7,092 nt of DNA from Methanobacteriota archaeon (GTDB taxonomy: Archaea > Thermoplasmatota > Thermoplasmata > RBG-16-68-12): the NCBI GenBank assembly GCA_005878515.1, contig VBLZ01000181.1, positions 1-7,092 on the forward strand, written 5' to 3'. The position numbers were made by a program, and so were the translations under genes. The first letter of the stretch is position 1, and each line of letters begins with the position of its first letter. The notes under the pieces are model-generated. The model did not search any database, was not told the DNA's origin, and saw nothing but the letters and a program-made list of their open reading frames with translations. Positions 6,642 through 7,092 of the stretch are shown here, piece by piece.

Positions 6642-7092
6642 ATGCCGCTGGATTTCGTGCCCTCGGTCCTCGTCAGCACGGTCCTCACGGGGGCCCTGAG
6701 CGCGCTCGCGTACCGACGCGACGTACTCACGTGGGACGGCAGCCTGGCGGCGTTCGTCGTCGGCATGGTCATCGGGATCTTCGGCGACGTGACGTGGCTG
6801 TTCCTCCTGCTGTTTTTCCTGCTCTCGAGCTTCCTCGCGACGCGGTACCGGTTCGCCTTGAAGGAGGCGTTGGGCGTCCAGGAGGGCATCCGAGGCGAAC
6901 GGAAGTCGACAAACGTGCTCGCGAACGGATTCGCCCCCATGGCGGTCGCGGCGATCTCCCTCACGATGCCCGCAGGTTTCCCGAAGATCATCAGCGGCGT
7001 CATCTTCCTCTCCGCCCTGTCCGTCGCGGGCGCGGACACCCTCGCGAGCGAGATCGGGGTGCTCTCACGGAAGACGGTCCTCATTACGACGG
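6642..7092 (+). CDS. DUF92 family integral membrane protein (3' partial)
   Basis: The first 150 residues are visible and the frame is open at the right edge. The protein starts MPLDFVPSVLVSTVLTGALS and has hydrophobic segments at about 5-23, 34-52, 53-68, 93-112 and 115-131, so it is polytopic. Family landmarks are the loop GIRGERKSTNVLANG (82-96) and the signature GADTLASEIGVLS (130-142) followed by ITT (148-150). The full family is usually around 230-260 residues, so roughly 90 residues are missing. The biochemical role in archaea is not established. The plant member VTE6 acts as a phytyl-phosphate kinase in tocopherol synthesis, and the family is loosely related to CTP-dependent polyprenol/dolichol kinases. 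An isoprenoid-phosphate kinase role in archaeal lipid or side-chain metabolism is an inference. The ATG at 6642 is favoured by the promoter spacing and the good N-terminal membrane helix. Confidence 0.9.
   Translation, partial: MPLDFVPSVLVSTVLTGALSALAYRRDVLTWDGSLAAFVVGMVIGIFGDVTWLFLLLFFLLSSFLATRYRFALKEALGVQEGIRGERKSTNVLANGFAPMAVAAISLTMPAGFPKIISGVIFLSALSVAGADTLASEIGVLSRKTVLITT

Noticed and set aside
6170..7084. 304-residue minus-strand open frame over FEN1 and DUF92
   Set aside because: It is antisense to two genes with recognisable family motifs, and its Ser/Arg-rich product resembles no family.

Overview
The window is GC-rich chromosomal DNA from an archaeon. The best evidence is an intact archaeal flap endonuclease (FEN1) with a C-terminal PCNA-binding motif. 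Archaeal TATA/BRE-like elements also lie about 26 bases before start codons, as expected for leaderless transcripts. The lineage cannot be fixed without a search. A high-GC member of the Thermoplasmatota (Thermoplasmata-like) is my best guess, and it is an inference.

Layout. Positions 1-4103 (+) are the 3' part of one very large gene whose start lies before the window. It encodes a soluble protein of helical repeats, Ig-like (CARDB-type) domains and longin/roadblock-like domains arranged as a tandem duplication of about 507 residues. It ends in a region that strongly resembles the C-terminal tail of archaeal/eukaryotic-type isoleucyl-tRNA synthetase, with no synthetase catalytic domain in view. 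Positions 4104-4217 are a short convergent gap. Positions 4218-5309 (-) encode a secreted, C-terminally membrane-anchored protein of seven HAF repeats, probably a seven-bladed propeller on the outer cell face. Positions 5310-5567 are a divergent intergenic region with a promoter-like element at each end and two perfect inverted repeats in the middle. Positions 5568-6584 (+) encode FEN1. A 57-base gap with its own clear TATA/BRE leads to a DUF92 membrane protein (6642 onward, +), which runs off the right edge.

How the genes relate. Each gene seems to have its own promoter, and they do not form an obvious pathway. FEN1 is replication/repair housekeeping. DUF92 is a membrane protein of a family that includes a plant isoprenoid-phosphate kinase. 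The HAF protein is surface-exposed accessory. The large protein is the unusual item: a possible scaffold or sensor that has captured a tRNA-synthetase tail. No tRNA, rRNA, CRISPR array, insertion sequence or attachment site was recognised.
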